The notes under the pieces were generated by a model that saw only the letters and a list, made by a program, of their open reading frames with translations, did not search any database and was not told the DNA's origin. A program made the translations under genes and the position numbers. A stretch of DNA of 64,000 nucleotides from Rothia dentocariosa ATCC 17931 (GTDB taxonomy: Bacteria; Actinomycetota; Actinomycetes; Actinomycetales; Micrococcaceae): contig NC_014643.1 in assembly GCF_000164695.2 (NCBI RefSeq), forward strand, positions 1,860,001 through 1,924,000, read 5' to 3'. Below, one piece after another: positions 1 to 9,586 of this stretch (its first letter is position 1; the number at the start of each line of letters is the position of its first letter).

Positions 1-18
1 CCTTTTGACCAGGGGTAA
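1..18 (+). CDS. C-terminal tail of an upstream gene, possibly sepF (partial)
   Basis: The first 18 bases can be read in frame as P-F-D-Q-G followed by a TAA stop, three bases before the yggT start. In actinobacteria sepF (a cell-division protein) usually lies directly upstream of yggT and divIVA, and SepF proteins often end in a short F-x-Q-x tail. The identity rests on position and five residues only. Confidence 0.3.
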   Translation, partial: PFDQG

Positions 19-21
19 TGC

Positions 22-324
22 ATGGGGTACATCTTCGCCATCATTACCATAGCCCTGCACATTCTGTACATTGGGTTGCTCTTGCGGATGCTTCTGGACT
101 GGGTGCGTGTCTTTGTGCCGGGGTGGCGTCCGCGAGGGATTGCCCTGCTGTGCGCCTCTGGAGTGTATGCTCTGACGGACTGGCCTATGAACCAGCTTCG
201 CAAGGTTGTACCGCCACTGCGTATTGGTAATTTCGCCCTTGATACTGGGTTTCTGATTCTGATTTTAGGCGTGGGACTTTTATTGTCAGTGATGACCTCT
301 TTGACACTAACTTTTTCACGCTAA
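22..324 (+). CDS. YggT family membrane protein
   Basis: This 100-residue protein has two hydrophobic stretches, at about residues 4-27 and 72-95. Between them lies a loop with a T-D-W-P and P-P-L-R-I-G signature, which is the YggT family pattern. The exact biochemical role of the family is not settled; it is thought to be an envelope protein linked to division or osmotic tolerance. ATG at 22 is chosen because an AGGGG ribosome-binding site precedes it. In actinobacteria yggT normally lies between sepF and divIVA, and divIVA follows here after a 274-base gap, supporting a division-cluster assignment. Confidence 0.85.
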   Translation: MGYIFAIITIALHILYIGLLLRMLLDWVRVFVPGWRPRGIALLCASGVYALTDWPMNQLRKVVPPLRIGNFALDTGFLILILGVGLLLSVMTSLTLTFSR

Positions 325-598
325 ATAACAGTTATATTTCCTGGTCAAAGCATAAATTTTTCTGATATGCATAAAGATGTATGAAGCAATAACGGCGAGG
401 CAGACTTTCCGTCAGGAAATACATTTACTATGATGGTAAGAGGTTCTCTGCGCCGAATTCCTGGAAAATCGGGTCTTGAAGTGTAGAGAAGAGTAGAATA
501 ATGGGCGGTACCCTAGCCAGCACCGTAAGTTTATTTAATAAATTTATGGGCATCCCAAAACCTATTCACAGATAACTTTATTCCAAAGGAGATAAGCT
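325..598 (+). promoter_or_regulatory. Intergenic leader/promoter region of divIVA
   Basis: These 274 gene-free bases lie between yggT and divIVA. They contain a TAGAAT hexamer at 494-499 that could be a -10 element, but no well-spaced -35 box is visible. The divIVA ribosome-binding site AAAGGAG sits at the right end. I see no hairpin strong enough to call a terminator. Confidence 0.3.
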
Positions 599-1183
599 GT
601 GGCTATCACCCCCGAAGATCTGATTAACAAGAGCTTCAAAATTGTGAGAAACGAATCCGGGTACGACCGCGATGAGGTTGATAATTACCTTGATGAGCTT
701 GTTGTTGAGCTCCGCGCGCTGTACACCGAAAACGAATCCCTCAAGCGTAAGCTTGCAGCCGCCCAGTCTGGTTCGGCAACTCCGGCGACCAACAATACGT
801 CTTCTTCGTCCGCAACGGCTAAGTCCGCTGCACAGGATAAGACCAGCACCCCAGCACCCGTTGCTGCTGGCGGCGCTCAGGATGCAGCAGGTCTGCTTGC
901 CATGGCCCAGAAACTCCATGACGAATACGTCTCTCAGGGTGAAAAAACCCGTGCAGAACTCGTTGCTAAGGGTGAGAAAGAAGCTAAAGATCTGGTGGCA
1001 GCTGCACGTTCTCAGCGTGATGAGGTTCTTTCCAAGCTCACCGATGAGCGTGACAGTTTGGAAATCACCGTGGAATCCCTGCGTGGTTTTGAGTCGCGTT
1101 ACCGTTCGAAGTTGCAGGAACACCTCACCTCTCAGCTTGAAGAGCTGAAGACTCTTAAGTCTTTTGAAGCAGATGCTCGCTAA
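599..1183 (+). CDS. divIVA: DivIVA/Wag31 polar growth protein
   Basis: The protein has 194 residues and starts with GTG at 599, 7 bases after an AAAGGAG ribosome-binding site. Residues 1-55 carry the DivIVA membrane-binding signature (I-T-P-E-D-L near the start, then a coiled segment with Y-D-R-D-E-V-D-N-Y-L). A low-complexity Ala/Ser/Thr stretch covers about residues 57-95, and a long charged coiled coil fills the rest. DivIVA proteins recognise negatively curved membrane at poles and septa and organise cell-wall growth in actinobacteria. It is somewhat shorter than mycobacterial Wag31. Its position after yggT agrees with the usual division cluster. Confidence 0.93.
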   Translation: MAITPEDLINKSFKIVRNESGYDRDEVDNYLDELVVELRALYTENESLKRKLAAAQSGSATPATNNTSSSSATAKSAAQDKTSTPAPVAAGGAQDAAGLLAMAQKLHDEYVSQGEKTRAELVAKGEKEAKDLVAAARSQRDEVLSKLTDERDSLEITVESLRGFESRYRSKLQEHLTSQLEELKTLKSFEADAR

Positions 1184-1206
1184 GCTCTAAGCTTCGATAC
1201 CTTTTT

Positions 1207-1270
1207 ATAAACACCGTCCGCATCCGTGGCAAGAAGAACTTTGCTACTGGCTTTGCGGGCGGTTGTTTAT
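1207..1270 (+). terminator. Weak terminator-like inverted repeat after divIVA
   Basis: Bases 1207-1221 pair with 1255-1270 with one bulged base and one G-T pair, leaving a loop of about 33 bases. It lies just after the divIVA stop. The long loop and the missing T-tract make the call weak. Confidence 0.35.
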
Positions 1271-1353
1271 ACCTGGCTTAAGATAAGCTAGAGGAGGGCG
1301 AATTCAGGTACAACATCCGCCGCCCTGCTCATTGCCCTTCACCGAGGAGATAC

Positions 1354-1977
1354 ATGGAATCTGAAGAGACCACTGCGTCTGCCGCTGGTTCAACAGCATC
1401 GCATAAATCTGTTACGCGCATACTCTCATCACGCGGCGCATGGGTAGTCGGGATTCTAACGGCTCTTACTATTTTTTTCATTGACCAGGGCACAAAACTT
1501 CTGGTGGTTACCAAGATGCAGATTGGGGAGCGCATCCCCGTGATCGATGGTCTTCTGTGGTGGTATTCCATCAGGAATTCTGGCGCTGCCTTTTCTCTCG
1601 GCGAGAATGCAACCTGGATATTTACGGTTATTATGGCGCTTGCCGCTGTAACCGTCCTTTACCTCTTCCGAAGGACGCGGGCTCTGAACTGGACCCTTGC
1701 CCTTGGAGGGCTGCTGGGCGGTGTTCTCGGAAACCTTTTTGATCGTCTTTTCCGTGAGCCAGGATTCGGTATGGGACACGTGGTGGACTTTATTTCGGTG
1801 CCTAACTTTGCCATCTTTAATATTGCCGATTCGGCGATCTGCGTTTGTATGGCTTTAATCGTACTGCTTAACTTCCGTGGCATAACGCTGCTCGGTACAC
1901 GTGCTAAATCCTCTGCGAAGAAGGCTTCCGCACTATCTACCCACGTGAAAACTCAGAAGATCTCCGAAGGGGAATAA
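1354..1977 (+). CDS. lspA: Lipoprotein signal peptidase (signal peptidase II)
   Basis: This 207-residue membrane protease cleaves signal peptides from prolipoproteins after lipid attachment. About four transmembrane segments are visible (near residues 29-46, 87-105, 114-130 and 156-175). The two catalytic aspartates of the family fit D130 in G-N-L-F-D-R-L and D159 in F-N-I-A-D-S. The N-terminal 25 residues are a polar extension, and the C-terminal 30 are Lys/Ser/Ala rich and probably cytoplasmic. The start at 1354 has GAGGAG a few bases upstream. The stop abuts the TTG start of rluD, so the two genes are co-transcribed and probably translationally coupled. Confidence 0.95.
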   Translation: MESEETTASAAGSTASHKSVTRILSSRGAWVVGILTALTIFFIDQGTKLLVVTKMQIGERIPVIDGLLWWYSIRNSGAAFSLGENATWIFTVIMALAAVTVLYLFRRTRALNWTLALGGLLGGVLGNLFDRLFREPGFGMGHVVDFISVPNFAIFNIADSAICVCMALIVLLNFRGITLLGTRAKSSAKKASALSTHVKTQKISEGE

Positions 1978-2952
1978 TTGACCGATAATGTTGCGCCAGC
2001 AGGCATAACCGCCGAGTTCGATGTTTCTGAGGCTCTAGTAGGTATGCGATTGGACGCTGCTCTCGCCGGTGCCCTTGAGATACCGCGTACCCGCGCATCC
2101 GGCTGGATTCGCGACGGGCATGTGCGTGTGGTTCAGTGTGGAAATGAGCTGAAAATCGGTAAGTCGCATAAACTTTCTGCGGGCGAGACTGTGTTTGTGA
2201 ATGCGCCTGCTCCGCGTGACCTTGCCGATATTCAGCCCGAAAAGGTAGATGGCTTCGGCATAGTCTATTGCGATGACGATATTGTGGTGGTCGATAAACC
2301 TGCTGGCGTTGCCGCGCATCCTTCTCACGGGTGGCATGGGCCTACTGTTCTTTCGGCTCTTCTGGGAGAAGGCGTTACCGTGGCTACCTCCGGGGCGGCG
2401 GAGCGTCAGGGGATTGTACATCGGCTGGACGTCGGCACTAGCGGGCTTATGGTGGTGGCACGCAGCGAGCGGGCATATACCGAGCTTAAACGTGCCTTTA
2501 AGGATCGTACCGTTGAGAAGGTATATCATACCCTGGTACAAGGACTGCCGGATCCTCTCATGGGGACTATTGATGCTCCTATCGGCAGGCACCCCGGACA
2601 TGAATGGAAATTCGCCGTTATTGAGGATGGACGTTCTTCTATTACCTACTATGAAACTTTGGAATCTTTCGGGTCTGCCTCTCTTGTTGAGGTGCATTTA
2701 GAAACGGGACGGACTCACCAGATCCGTGTGCATTTCTCTTCATTACGGCACCCCTGTTGCGGCGACCTCACTTATGGAGCCGACCCCCGGTTTAGCGCCG
2801 AACTTGGCCTGACCCGGCAGTGGCTGCATGCGCATCGTCTAGGGTTCACTCACCCTACCACCGGAGAGCGCGTTGAATTTGAGAGCCCCTATCCGCAGGA
2901 TTTAGACTATGCACTTGAGGCACTTCGCACCGGGAACATTACTAGAGCATAA
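1978..2952 (+). CDS. RluD-type 23S rRNA/tRNA pseudouridine synthase
   Basis: This 324-residue RluA/RluD-family enzyme converts uridine to pseudouridine in RNA. An S4-like RNA-binding domain covers about residues 18-75, and the catalytic domain follows. The catalytic aspartate is D151 in H-R-L-D-V-G-T-S-G. Other family motifs include V-D-K-P-A-G near 106 and the R-T-H-Q-I-R-V-H motif late in the domain. The start is TTG at 1978, immediately after the lspA stop, with a GAAGGGG ribosome-binding site inside the end of lspA. The lspA-rluD-dnaE order is common in actinobacteria. Which uridines it modifies cannot be told from the sequence. Confidence 0.93.
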   Translation: MTDNVAPAGITAEFDVSEALVGMRLDAALAGALEIPRTRASGWIRDGHVRVVQCGNELKIGKSHKLSAGETVFVNAPAPRDLADIQPEKVDGFGIVYCDDDIVVVDKPAGVAAHPSHGWHGPTVLSALLGEGVTVATSGAAERQGIVHRLDVGTSGLMVVARSERAYTELKRAFKDRTVEKVYHTLVQGLPDPLMGTIDAPIGRHPGHEWKFAVIEDGRSSITYYETLESFGSASLVEVHLETGRTHQIRVHFSSLRHPCCGDLTYGADPRFSAELGLTRQWLHAHRLGFTHPTTGERVEFESPYPQDLDYALEALRTGNITRA

Positions 2953-3008
2953 CTAAAACTCAGTCAGCACACTAAGAGACCAACAACCACAGCTAACGAG
3001 GAGAAAAC

Positions 3009-6000
3009 GTGGCTAAGAAGGGCTTCGCGCATCTGCACGTGCATACCGAATATTCCATGCTGGACGGCGCTGCCCGCCTAGGCGATCTCTTTCAATACGC
3101 ACGGGAACTCGGAATGGACTCTATGGCCACTAGCGACCACGGGTTCCTTTTTGGTGCTTTCGACTTTTGGCGTCAAGCGAAGGCCAATGACATTAAACCC
3201 ATTATCGGTGTGGAAGCGTACCTGACTCCCGGAACCCACCGTACCGACCGTTCACGTGTGCGCTGGGGCGATGGCTCTCGCGACGATGTTTCCGGTGGTG
3301 GTGCATACACCCATATGACTATGTGGGCGGAAACCACCGAGGGCATGCACAATCTTTTCCGCGCATCATCTGTCGCCTCACTGGAAGGCCAGCTGTACAA
3401 GCCGCGTATGGATCGCGAAGTACTGCAAACCTACTCTAAAGGGCTCATTGCCACGACCGGATGTCCTTCCGGAGAAATTCAGACTCGTTTGCGTTTGGGG
3501 CAGTACCAAGAGGCAGTCGCCGCGGCAGCAGAATTCCGTGACATTTTTGGCAAAGATAACTTCTATTGTGAGGTCATGGATCACGGGCTTGATATCGAGC
3601 GTAATGTGCAAGCAGATCTGCACCGTCTGGCCAAGGAACTCAACCTGCCGTTTGTCGCGACGAACGATCTGCACTACACTCGCCAAGAAGATCACACCGC
3701 GCACGCTGCACTTTTGTGCGTGCAGTCTGGTTCGACCCTGACCGACCCTAAACGCTTTAAATTCGATGCGGACAACTTCTACCTGCGCTCGCCGGAAGAG
3801 ATGTATCAGATATTCGGCGATGTTCCGGGTGCCTGCGAAAACACTCTTGAAATCGCCGAACGATGCAACGTCGAGTTCAATACCAAAGCGAACTATATGC
3901 CAAACTTCCCTGTACCCGAGGGAGAGAACGAAGAATCCTGGTTCGTGAAGGAAGTTGAACGAGGACTGCACTACCGATTCCCCAATGGCGTGCCCGATAA
4001 GGTACGTGAACAAGCGGAATATGAGGTAGGCGTTATTACCTCCATGGGATTCCCCGGATACTTCCTGGTGGTGGCTGACTTTATCAACTGGGCAAAGAAC
4101 AACGGTATCCGTGTGGGCCCAGGGCGTGGCTCCGGCGCAGGCTCGATGGTCGCCTACGCCATGCGTATTACCGATCTGAACCCGCTCAATCACGATCTGA
4201 TTTTTGAGCGCTTCCTCAATCCCGACCGCGTGTCAATGCCCGACTTCGACGTGGACTTTGACGATCGCCGCCGTGCCGAAGTGATCGACTATGTGACCGA
4301 GAAATATGGCGAGGACAAAGTTGCACAGATCGTCACCTTCGGAACTATTAAGGCGAAGCAGGCGCTCAAAGATGCTTCTCGCGTGATGGATCAGCCTTAT
4401 TCGGTAGGTGAGCGCCTCACGAAGGCGATGCCGCCGGACGTTATGGGTAAGAACATTGCACTTGCCAATGTGTATAACCCCGAAGATAAGCGCTACTCCG
4501 AGGCGGGCGATCTGCGTGCACTTATCGAGGATCCGGTCGATAAGATTTACGGCGAAGTCTTCGAGACCGCAAAAGGTCTGGAAGGTCTGAAACGTCAGTG
4601 GGGCGTGCACGCCGCGGGCGTTATCATGTCGAGCAAAAACCTGACTGACGTGATTCCTGTGATGCGCCGCGAGGCTGATGGACAGGTTATTACCCAGTTT
4701 GATTACCCCACCTGTGAAGGTCTGGGTCTTATCAAAATGGACTTCTTGGGTCTTCGCAACTTGACGATTATTTCTGACGCACTAGATAACGTCAAGATGA
4801 ACCGCGGTATAGAGATAGACCTTGAAAACCTAGAGGTTGATGACAAAGAGTCCTACCGCCTACTGGCGCGTGGTGACACCCTAGGCGTATTCCAGCTCGA
4901 TGGCGGTCCAATGCGCAGCCTGCTCAAGCTTATGGAGCCTGAAGAGTTCGAGCATATTTCCGCTGTGCTTGCCCTGTACCGCCCTGGACCTATGGGCGCG
5001 AACTCGCATACGAACTATGCCCTTCGTAAGAACGGTAAGCAAGAGATTCAGCCGATTCACCCCGAGCTTGAAGAGCCTCTTGCCGAGATTCTTGATACTA
5101 CCTATGGCCTGATCGTATATCAGGAGCAGGTGATGGCGATCGCCCAGAAGGTTGCGAATTATACGCTGGGTGAAGCGGATCTGCTGCGCCGCGCGATGGG
5201 TAAGAAGAAGAAAGCTGAGCTGGATAAACAATATGAGGCTTTCCACGATGGCATGATTTCTAACGGGTACTCGGAGGGCGCAGTTAAGGCTCTGTGGGAT
5301 ATTCTGCTTCCGTTTTCCGATTACGCATTCAACAAAGCCCATACTGCGGCATACGGTTTGGTATCGTACTGGACCGCCTATTTGAAGGCGCATTATCCGC
5401 AGGAATATATGGCGGCTCTGCTAACGAGTGTGGGCGATAACAAGGATAAGCTGGCTCTGTACCTCAACGAATGCCGTGCCATGGGTATTACCGTGCTGCC
5501 CCCGGATGTGAACGAATCCACCCTGACCTTTGCGCCTGTGGGGAAGGATATCCGTTTCGGTATGGGCGCTATTCGTAACGTGGGCGCAAACGTGGTCGAC
5601 GGCATGATTGCAGCCCGCGAAGAGAAGGGGCACTTTGAGTCTTTTAACGACTTCCTGAAGAAAGTTCCGCTGGTTGTGTGTAATAAGCGCACCATAGAAT
5701 CGCTGATTAAGGCGGGTGCTTTCGACGAACTGAAACATACTCGCCGTTCGCTTTCGCTGGTACACGAGTCGGCAGTGGACGCGGCGGTCTCCGTAAAGCG
5801 CAAAGAGGCAGCAGGCCAGTTTGACCTCTTCGGCTCCCTGGGTATGGATGACGCACTCGGTGACGATCTTTCGGTGACAGTTCCAGATATTCCCGACTGG
5901 GAACGCCGCGAGAAACTGAATTTCGAACGTGAAATGCTGGGTCTGTACGTCTCCGATCATCCGCTGCGCGGTCTGGAACGTGCGCTTTCGGACGCGGCAA

Positions 6001-6551
6001 CCGCATCTGTGCACGATATTATCGACGAGGACTCGCATATTCGCGACGGCGAAGTGGTAACGATCGCGGGCATGCTCACGAGTGTTTCGCGGCGTATTGC
6101 CAAGTCGAGTGGTAATCAGTATGCTTCGGTAGAGCTTGAGGACTCATCGGGTGCTACCCTGACCGTCATGTTCTTTTCCCGTGCATATGAGACGATGGGC
6201 AACGCCCTGGCAGATGACCTGATTTGTTCTATTAAGGGCCGTATTCAGCGGCGTGATGACGGCAGCGTGAATATGAGTGCTCAGGAAATGCAGATTCTTG
6301 AGCTGAGCGATGATGGTCGCGGCGCCCCGATTACGATTTCGGTGCCCGAGTACCATGTGACGGAGGACCGTCTTAAAGAGCTGAAGGACGTTCTGCGTGA
6401 TCATCGCGGGAATGTGGATGTTCGGATGCTCCTGCGCACTCGCGATAAAGAGCAGCTGGTCCTTCTGGATTCGAGTGTGCGAGTTGATCCCAATCCCAGC
6501 CTCTTTGGTGAGATTAAGACGATTTTCGGTCCCAGCTGCATTCGCCGGTAG
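3009..6551 (+). CDS. dnaE: DNA polymerase III alpha subunit
   Basis: The 1180-residue product is the replicative polymerase subunit of the DnaE1 class. The PHP domain starts at once with H-L-H-V-H-T-E-Y-S near residues 8-16. The catalytic aspartates sit in P-D-F-D-V-D-F at residues 411-417, inside a family C polymerase palm that includes the G-P-G-R-G-S-G-A-G-S motif upstream. A helix-hairpin-helix region and an OB-fold follow in the C-terminal third. Length agrees with full-length actinobacterial DnaE1. GTG at 3009 follows a GAGGAG site. The gene lies 56 bases after rluD, in line with an lspA-rluD-dnaE operon. Confidence 0.97.
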   Translation: MAKKGFAHLHVHTEYSMLDGAARLGDLFQYARELGMDSMATSDHGFLFGAFDFWRQAKANDIKPIIGVEAYLTPGTHRTDRSRVRWGDGSRDDVSGGGAYTHMTMWAETTEGMHNLFRASSVASLEGQLYKPRMDREVLQTYSKGLIATTGCPSGEIQTRLRLGQYQEAVAAAAEFRDIFGKDNFYCEVMDHGLDIERNVQADLHRLAKELNLPFVATNDLHYTRQEDHTAHAALLCVQSGSTLTDPKRFKFDADNFYLRSPEEMYQIFGDVPGACENTLEIAERCNVEFNTKANYMPNFPVPEGENEESWFVKEVERGLHYRFPNGVPDKVREQAEYEVGVITSMGFPGYFLVVADFINWAKNNGIRVGPGRGSGAGSMVAYAMRITDLNPLNHDLIFERFLNPDRVSMPDFDVDFDDRRRAEVIDYVTEKYGEDKVAQIVTFGTIKAKQALKDASRVMDQPYSVGERLTKAMPPDVMGKNIALANVYNPEDKRYSEAGDLRALIEDPVDKIYGEVFETAKGLEGLKRQWGVHAAGVIMSSKNLTDVIPVMRREADGQVITQFDYPTCEGLGLIKMDFLGLRNLTIISDALDNVKMNRGIEIDLENLEVDDKESYRLLARGDTLGVFQLDGGPMRSLLKLMEPEEFEHISAVLALYRPGPMGANSHTNYALRKNGKQEIQPIHPELEEPLAEILDTTYGLIVYQEQVMAIAQKVANYTLGEADLLRRAMGKKKKAELDKQYEAFHDGMISNGYSEGAVKALWDILLPFSDYAFNKAHTAAYGLVSYWTAYLKAHYPQEYMAALLTSVGDNKDKLALYLNECRAMGITVLPPDVNESTLTFAPVGKDIRFGMGAIRNVGANVVDGMIAAREEKGHFESFNDFLKKVPLVVCNKRTIESLIKAGAFDELKHTRRSLSLVHESAVDAAVSVKRKEAAGQFDLFGSLGMDDALGDDLSVTVPDIPDWERREKLNFEREMLGLYVSDHPLRGLERALSDAATASVHDIIDEDSHIRDGEVVTIAGMLTSVSRRIAKSSGNQYASVELEDSSGATLTVMFFSRAYETMGNALADDLICSIKGRIQRRDDGSVNMSAQEMQILELSDDGRGAPITISVPEYHVTEDRLKELKDVLRDHRGNVDVRMLLRTRDKEQLVLLDSSVRVDPNPSLFGEIKTIFGPSCIRR

Positions 6552-6573
6552 GGGAGAAGCTCTCAATATCTAG

Positions 6574-6627
6574 CGGTATGGGTAAGGCTTATTCAGGAGG
6601 GGTAATTCCCCTGGATAATCTTTACCG
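6574..6627 (+). terminator. Imperfect hairpin after dnaE
   Basis: The outer arms CGGTA/TACCG at 6574-6578 and 6623-6627 enclose a second pairing of 6581-6597 with the segment ending at 6625, with wobbles. An inner AGGGG/CCCCT stem closes it. No T-tract follows, so this is a probable but not certain terminator. Confidence 0.5.
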
Positions 6628-6802
6628 AACCGTTAGGTCAGTTCTTCAGAGATCTACACGGCGGGCTAAAACTGGGTGTTAAACCATCGTGGGCGTGGCT
6701 AGGATGGACACAAGCCTCTGACGGTTCTCTTGACGGCATCTGTAAAATAAGAATGATGATGCTCGACGCGGGTGCTGCACAGTGCCCACCTGAGGAGACA
6801 CC

Positions 6803-7414
6803 ATGTACTGCCCGTACTGCAAGCACACAGACTCTCGCGTAGTAGATTCGCGAACCACCGACGACGGCGCGGCTATCCGCCGCCGCCGCCAATGTACCGC
6901 GTGCAGTCGGCGTTTTACAACCGTTGAAACAACCACTATTTCCGTTATTAAACGCTCCGGCGTGACCGAGCCATTCGACCGTTCTAAGATTGCTGCCGGT
7001 GTGCGCAAAGCCTGCCAGGGGCGTCCAGTGGGCGAAGACGATTTGGCAAAACTCGCCCAAGAAGTCGAAGAACTTATTCGGGCCCGCGGACTCGCCGAAA
7101 TTAACGCGCACGAAGTGGGACTTACTATCCTTGAACCGCTCTCCAAACTGGATGCGGTAGCCTACCTGCGCTTTGCCAGCGTTTACCAAGCGTTCGAGAA
7201 CCTTGAAGACTTTGAATCCGCGATCGCTCTTCTGCGTGAAGACCGCGTGGGAGACGCCGAGCCTCCAGAGGACGCGGTAGCCTCTTCGGATAAAACTTCC
7301 CAAGACAAACGAAATAAAGACGCGAAGCCTGCGAAGAAAAATACCGCCAAAACTACCAAGGCTCGCTCCGGGAAATCAAACGAGAGCAACCCGCTTCAGG
7401 GGACGTTCCTCTAA
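6803..7414 (+). CDS. nrdR: Transcriptional repressor NrdR
   Basis: NrdR represses ribonucleotide reductase genes in response to nucleotide levels. The zinc ribbon is intact, with C3, C6, C31 and C34. An ATP-cone domain follows at about residues 46-136 (for example V-I-K-R-S-G at its start). The usual family length is about 150 residues, but this protein has 203. The extra 45-50 residues are rich in Lys, Ala, Asp and Ser and look disordered. ATG at 6803 is preceded by TGAGGAGA. It is monocistronic and ends just before a very long palindrome shared with the convergent ppgK gene. Confidence 0.95.
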   Translation: MYCPYCKHTDSRVVDSRTTDDGAAIRRRRQCTACSRRFTTVETTTISVIKRSGVTEPFDRSKIAAGVRKACQGRPVGEDDLAKLAQEVEELIRARGLAEINAHEVGLTILEPLSKLDAVAYLRFASVYQAFENLEDFESAIALLREDRVGDAEPPEDAVASSDKTSQDKRNKDAKPAKKNTAKTTKARSGKSNESNPLQGTFL

Positions 7415-7519
7415 AACTTCAACAGCTACTCCTCGCGAGCAGATAGTATTTTGACGAACAGATAGCCGATTGCTATCTGTTCGTCAAAATACTATCTGCT
7501 CGCGCTTTATGAAGTTTTA
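7412..7519. terminator. Very long perfect palindrome between convergent nrdR and ppgK
   Basis: Bases 7434-7466 and 7472-7504 are perfect 33-base inverted repeats separated by only five bases (7467-7471). A second set of 10-base arms (7412-7421 and 7510-7519) pairs outside, across unequal bulges of 12 and 5 bases. The left outer arm overlaps the nrdR stop, and the right outer arm ends seven bases before the ppgK stop. It probably terminates both genes, but it is longer and more perfect than a normal terminator. Confidence 0.75.
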
Positions 7520-7525
7520 CGGGCT

Positions 7526-8401
7526 TTAGAGTTCGCCGCGCCGCTGACGTTCGGAAGGCATTCCGCCAGCCCAAAGCGCAGCGCCCACGATGCCTGCATT
7601 ATTGCGCAGAGTCGCCATCACCATAGGGGTACGAATCTCGTCCTCGAAGTAGGGCATAAATTTTTCGGGGTTCTTTGAGATGCCTCCACCAATAATGAAA
7701 AGGTCAGGGGAGAACAACGCTTCAACATGCTGGAAATACCGGCGCAGACGCTTTTTGGCGTACTTCTTCCACGAAAGATCATGAACTTCGCGTGCTCGCG
7801 CGGATGCGCGGGACTCCGCATCATACCCGTCAATTTCAAGGTGTCCGAGTTCGGTGTTCGGTACCAAAACCCCGTTGTTAATCAGGGCGGAACCAATACC
7901 GGTTCCTAAAGTGATAACGGCGATGAGCCCCGTCTTGTCTCGTCCTTGCCCGTAGGTGGCTTCGGCAAGACCTGCGGCATCAGCATCATTAATGCCGTAA
8001 ACAGTCCTTGAATCCAGAGCGTCGCTGATGAGCTGCTCAAGGTTAGTGTTAATCCAGGCGGGATCAACATTTGCAGCTGAGAAAACCACACCATTCTTCA
8101 CAACGGCGGGGAAATCGACGCCGATAGCAGAATAAGGCTCTGGCGCTATCTCACGTGATTGAAGCTCATCAACAATCTGGCGTGCCACCTGTGCGATAGC
8201 CTGTGGGGTTGCTGGCTGCGGGGTGGGAATACGAAAACGCTCGGATACCAGGTTACCGGTTCGCAGATCGACGATACCGCCTTTCATACCGGTACCGCCA
8301 ATATCAATACCGATCATCAGGTCTTTGGGGGTGGGCGCCGGAACATCGACGTATTCTACCGAGTTTTCGACCGGAGGAATTGCAGCAGTAGTCTCGTTCA
8401 T
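7526..8401 (-). CDS. ppgK: Polyphosphate glucokinase (ROK family)
   Basis: This enzyme phosphorylates glucose using inorganic polyphosphate (often ATP as well) and is typical of actinobacteria. The 291-residue protein shows the phosphate-binding motif G-I-D-I-G-G-T-G-M-K-G at residues 31-41, a second nucleotide/phosphate motif T-L-G-T-G-I-G-S, and the sugar-binding T-E-L-G-H sequence. A 25-residue polar N-terminal extension precedes the fold. It lies 39 bases downstream of map on the same strand, so the two are probably co-transcribed. The ATG at 8401 has AGAGAG a few bases upstream. Confidence 0.92.
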   Translation of the reverse strand: MNETTAAIPPVENSVEYVDVPAPTPKDLMIGIDIGGTGMKGGIVDLRTGNLVSERFRIPTPQPATPQAIAQVARQIVDELQSREIAPEPYSAIGVDFPAVVKNGVVFSAANVDPAWINTNLEQLISDALDSRTVYGINDADAAGLAEATYGQGRDKTGLIAVITLGTGIGSALINNGVLVPNTELGHLEIDGYDAESRASARAREVHDLSWKKYAKKRLRRYFQHVEALFSPDLFIIGGGISKNPEKFMPYFEDEIRTPMVMATLRNNAGIVGAALWAGGMPSERQRRGEL

Positions 8402-8440
8402 AGGTCTCTCTTTCGTCGTGTCTGTGTTATTGGGAGGAAA

Positions 8441-9337
8441 CTAAGGTAGGGTGAGAACATCCACGCCGTCTGCTGTGACAACCATGGTGTGCTCAAATTG
8501 GGCGGTGCGTTTGCGATCGCGGGTGACCACAGTCCAATCGTCATCCCACAGATCCCATTCGATCGTGCCGAGGGTCAGCATGGGTTCGATGGTGAAGATC
8601 ATGCCCTCTTTGATTTCCATATCATAGGCGGGTGCCGCATCGTAGTGAGGAATAATAAGGCCCGAGTGGAATTCGCGCCCCACGCCGTGCCCGGTATAGT
8701 CACGCACTACACCGTATCCAAAACGCGCCGCGTATTTTTCAATCACGCGACCGATAACGTTGATCTGACGGCCCGGTTTAACCGCCTTCATCGCACGGTT
8801 GAGGGCTTCTTCAGTACGTTCGACCAGCAGACGGGATTCTTCATCGACATTGCCCACCAACAAGGTTTTATTGGTGTCGCCGTGCATTCCACCAAGGTAT
8901 GCGGTGACGTCAAGGTTCAGAATGTCGCCGTCCTCAAGTACCGTGGAGTCTGGAATGCCGTGGCAAATAACCTCATTCAGTGATGTGCATACCGATTTCG
9001 GGTAGCCGCGGTAATCCAGGGTGGAGGGGTAGGCACCGTGATCGCAAATATACTCGTGGATCAGCACATCGATCTGATCGGTTGTCGTGCCCGGGACGGC
9101 AATCTTTGCCGCTTCCACAATAGCGCCTGCAGCAACCTTACCCGCTGCACGTACTCTCTCAACCTCTTCAGGGGTGTACATATTTGAGTCGTTGCCCTCA
9201 TTGGGGGTTTTCTTCCCCACGTATTCGGGGCGAACAATATCTGCCGGTACAGTGCGCATGGGGGTGACAACTCCGGGGGTCAGGCACCCTATGGGCGCGG
9301 CACCCGGTTCTGCGGGAAGATTATGAGAAGTAGCCAT
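8441..9337 (-). CDS. map: Type I methionine aminopeptidase
   Basis: It removes the initiator methionine from new proteins. The metal ligands of the family are all present: D143, D154, H217, E251 and E282, with substrate-binding H126. At 298 residues it is longer than the 250-residue E. coli enzyme because of an N-terminal extension of about 50 residues, as seen in some actinobacterial paralogues. The start codon has no Shine-Dalgarno sequence. Instead a TAAGAT hexamer lies six bases before the ATG (plus-strand bases 9344-9349), suggesting a leaderless mRNA. It leads the map-ppgK transcript. Confidence 0.95.
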   Translation of the reverse strand: MATSHNLPAEPGAAPIGCLTPGVVTPMRTVPADIVRPEYVGKKTPNEGNDSNMYTPEEVERVRAAGKVAAGAIVEAAKIAVPGTTTDQIDVLIHEYICDHGAYPSTLDYRGYPKSVCTSLNEVICHGIPDSTVLEDGDILNLDVTAYLGGMHGDTNKTLLVGNVDEESRLLVERTEEALNRAMKAVKPGRQINVIGRVIEKYAARFGYGVVRDYTGHGVGREFHSGLIIPHYDAAPAYDMEIKEGMIFTIEPMLTLGTIEWDLWDDDWTVVTRDRKRTAQFEHTMVVTADGVDVLTLP

Positions 9338-9343
9338 AAAATT

Positions 9344-9349
9344 ATCTTA
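9344..9349 (-). promoter_or_regulatory. Candidate -10 box of leaderless map mRNA
   Basis: TAAGAT on the minus strand lies six bases upstream of the map ATG. Transcription starting 6-7 bases after it would begin at the start codon. No convincing -35 hexamer is visible. Confidence 0.45.
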
Positions 9350-9586
9350 CCGGCAGAACACAGGTGTATCGCTAGGTACCCCATACAAAACCCGAACCTT
9401 TTTCCATATATGCAGAATATTTTTCATCATGCGCGCACAAGCTCTAAAACGGCTATAGAGTAGTCCACGAAAAATAGTGAAACGGTACATGAGGATGTAA
9501 AAGATGTGTAAATACGTTACTGTAAAGGGCATAGAAAACCCGCATAGTTTTCTGTCACCAAAGCGCAGGCATGCTGAAGGAGAATA

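Noticed and set aside
578..1123. Long antisense frame over divIVA
   Set aside because: It is a shadow of the divIVA coding sequence, without a ribosome-binding site or recognisable domains.
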